From assembly GCA_002633005.1 (NCBI GenBank), contig NMRA01000172.1:362348-424347 (forward strand): a DNA stretch of 62,000 nucleotides. The letters are read 5' to 3'. This DNA is from Phoronis australis (taxonomy: Eukaryota; Phoronida; Phoronidae). Position 1 is the first letter of the stretch; each line of letters begins with the position of its first letter. The translations under genes were made by a program, and so were the position numbers. Under the pieces are notes generated by a model. The model was given only the letters and a program-made list of their open reading frames with translations. It searched no databases and was not told the DNA's origin. This document shows positions 61,710-62,000 of the stretch, piece after piece.

Positions 61710-62000
61710 CTGTAAAATAAGGAATATAAAGGCGTGAATAAAAGCTGTTACACATTAGTATATATTTTTCTCAAGTCCCTTCTACAATCGGCTGAAGAGC
61801 AAGAGAGATCACAGATGGCAGAATTCTTACGAAGCGTGATTAGAGCGCGAACAAAAAATTGCGGTCTACGTGCTGATGTTGATTCTCATTGACACATTAC
61901 AAGAATACTCATTTTTAAATGGTAACATTTGAGACACGAATACGAAATAGTCCACGTGTGAAATTAATCTTGTAAGCAGCATATGTGAAACAACTTTTTG

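Overview
The window looks like nuclear DNA of an invertebrate animal. Genes are split by GT-AG introns, intergenic space is AT-rich and long, and many DNA transposons, LINE fragments, MITEs and microsatellites are present. A single-domain GH1 glycosidase of the lactase/klotho type, a secreted SOUL heme-binding protein, rhodopsin-class GPCRs, and Kolobok-like and hAT-like transposons together suggest a marine deuterostome such as a hemichordate. That is inference; no single gene here fixes the species.

The backbone is a repeated unit: a GH1 gene on the minus strand beside an opsin-like GPCR gene on the plus strand. The complete unit is on the right. GH1 has nine exons (28454-39567) that I could join in frame, and GPCR copy 3 is at 42381-43358. 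An older, damaged copy is at the left edge: a GH1 pseudogene (724-2997) followed by GPCR copy 1 (4626-5516), which has lost the end of the third intracellular loop and part of TM6. A middle copy holds GPCR copy 2 (12046-13119), whose last codons are supplied by an inserted hAT transposon. A relic of GH1 intron 4 lies at about 18.1-26.45 kb, and a fourth short fragment of the GPCR downstream region lies near 56.1 kb. Paralogous flanks align over several kilobases, so insertions can be read against an empty site.

Mobile DNA fills the rest. A 5.2-kb Kolobok-like element (19052-24232) has about 170-bp terminal inverted repeats, a TTAA at each edge, a THAP-like reading frame and an empty site in the paralog. 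An L1-type LINE tail interrupts the GH1 pseudogene with a 15-bp target duplication. Two other LINE fragments lie at 15.1-17.7 kb. Several hAT-like elements share GGCGGAT ends; two of them carry a tRNA-like segment.

Right of the GPCR cluster are a four-exon SOUL/HEBP2-like gene (49689-54055, minus) and the last two exons of an unrecognised disordered, coiled-coil protein (60775-61709, minus). The 54-60.7 kb stretch has no convincing gene but holds a YY1-like triple repeat, a 36-bp tandem repeat, a near-perfect 136-bp palindrome and a decayed minisatellite. Single ambiguous bases occur at about 2343 and 51395.
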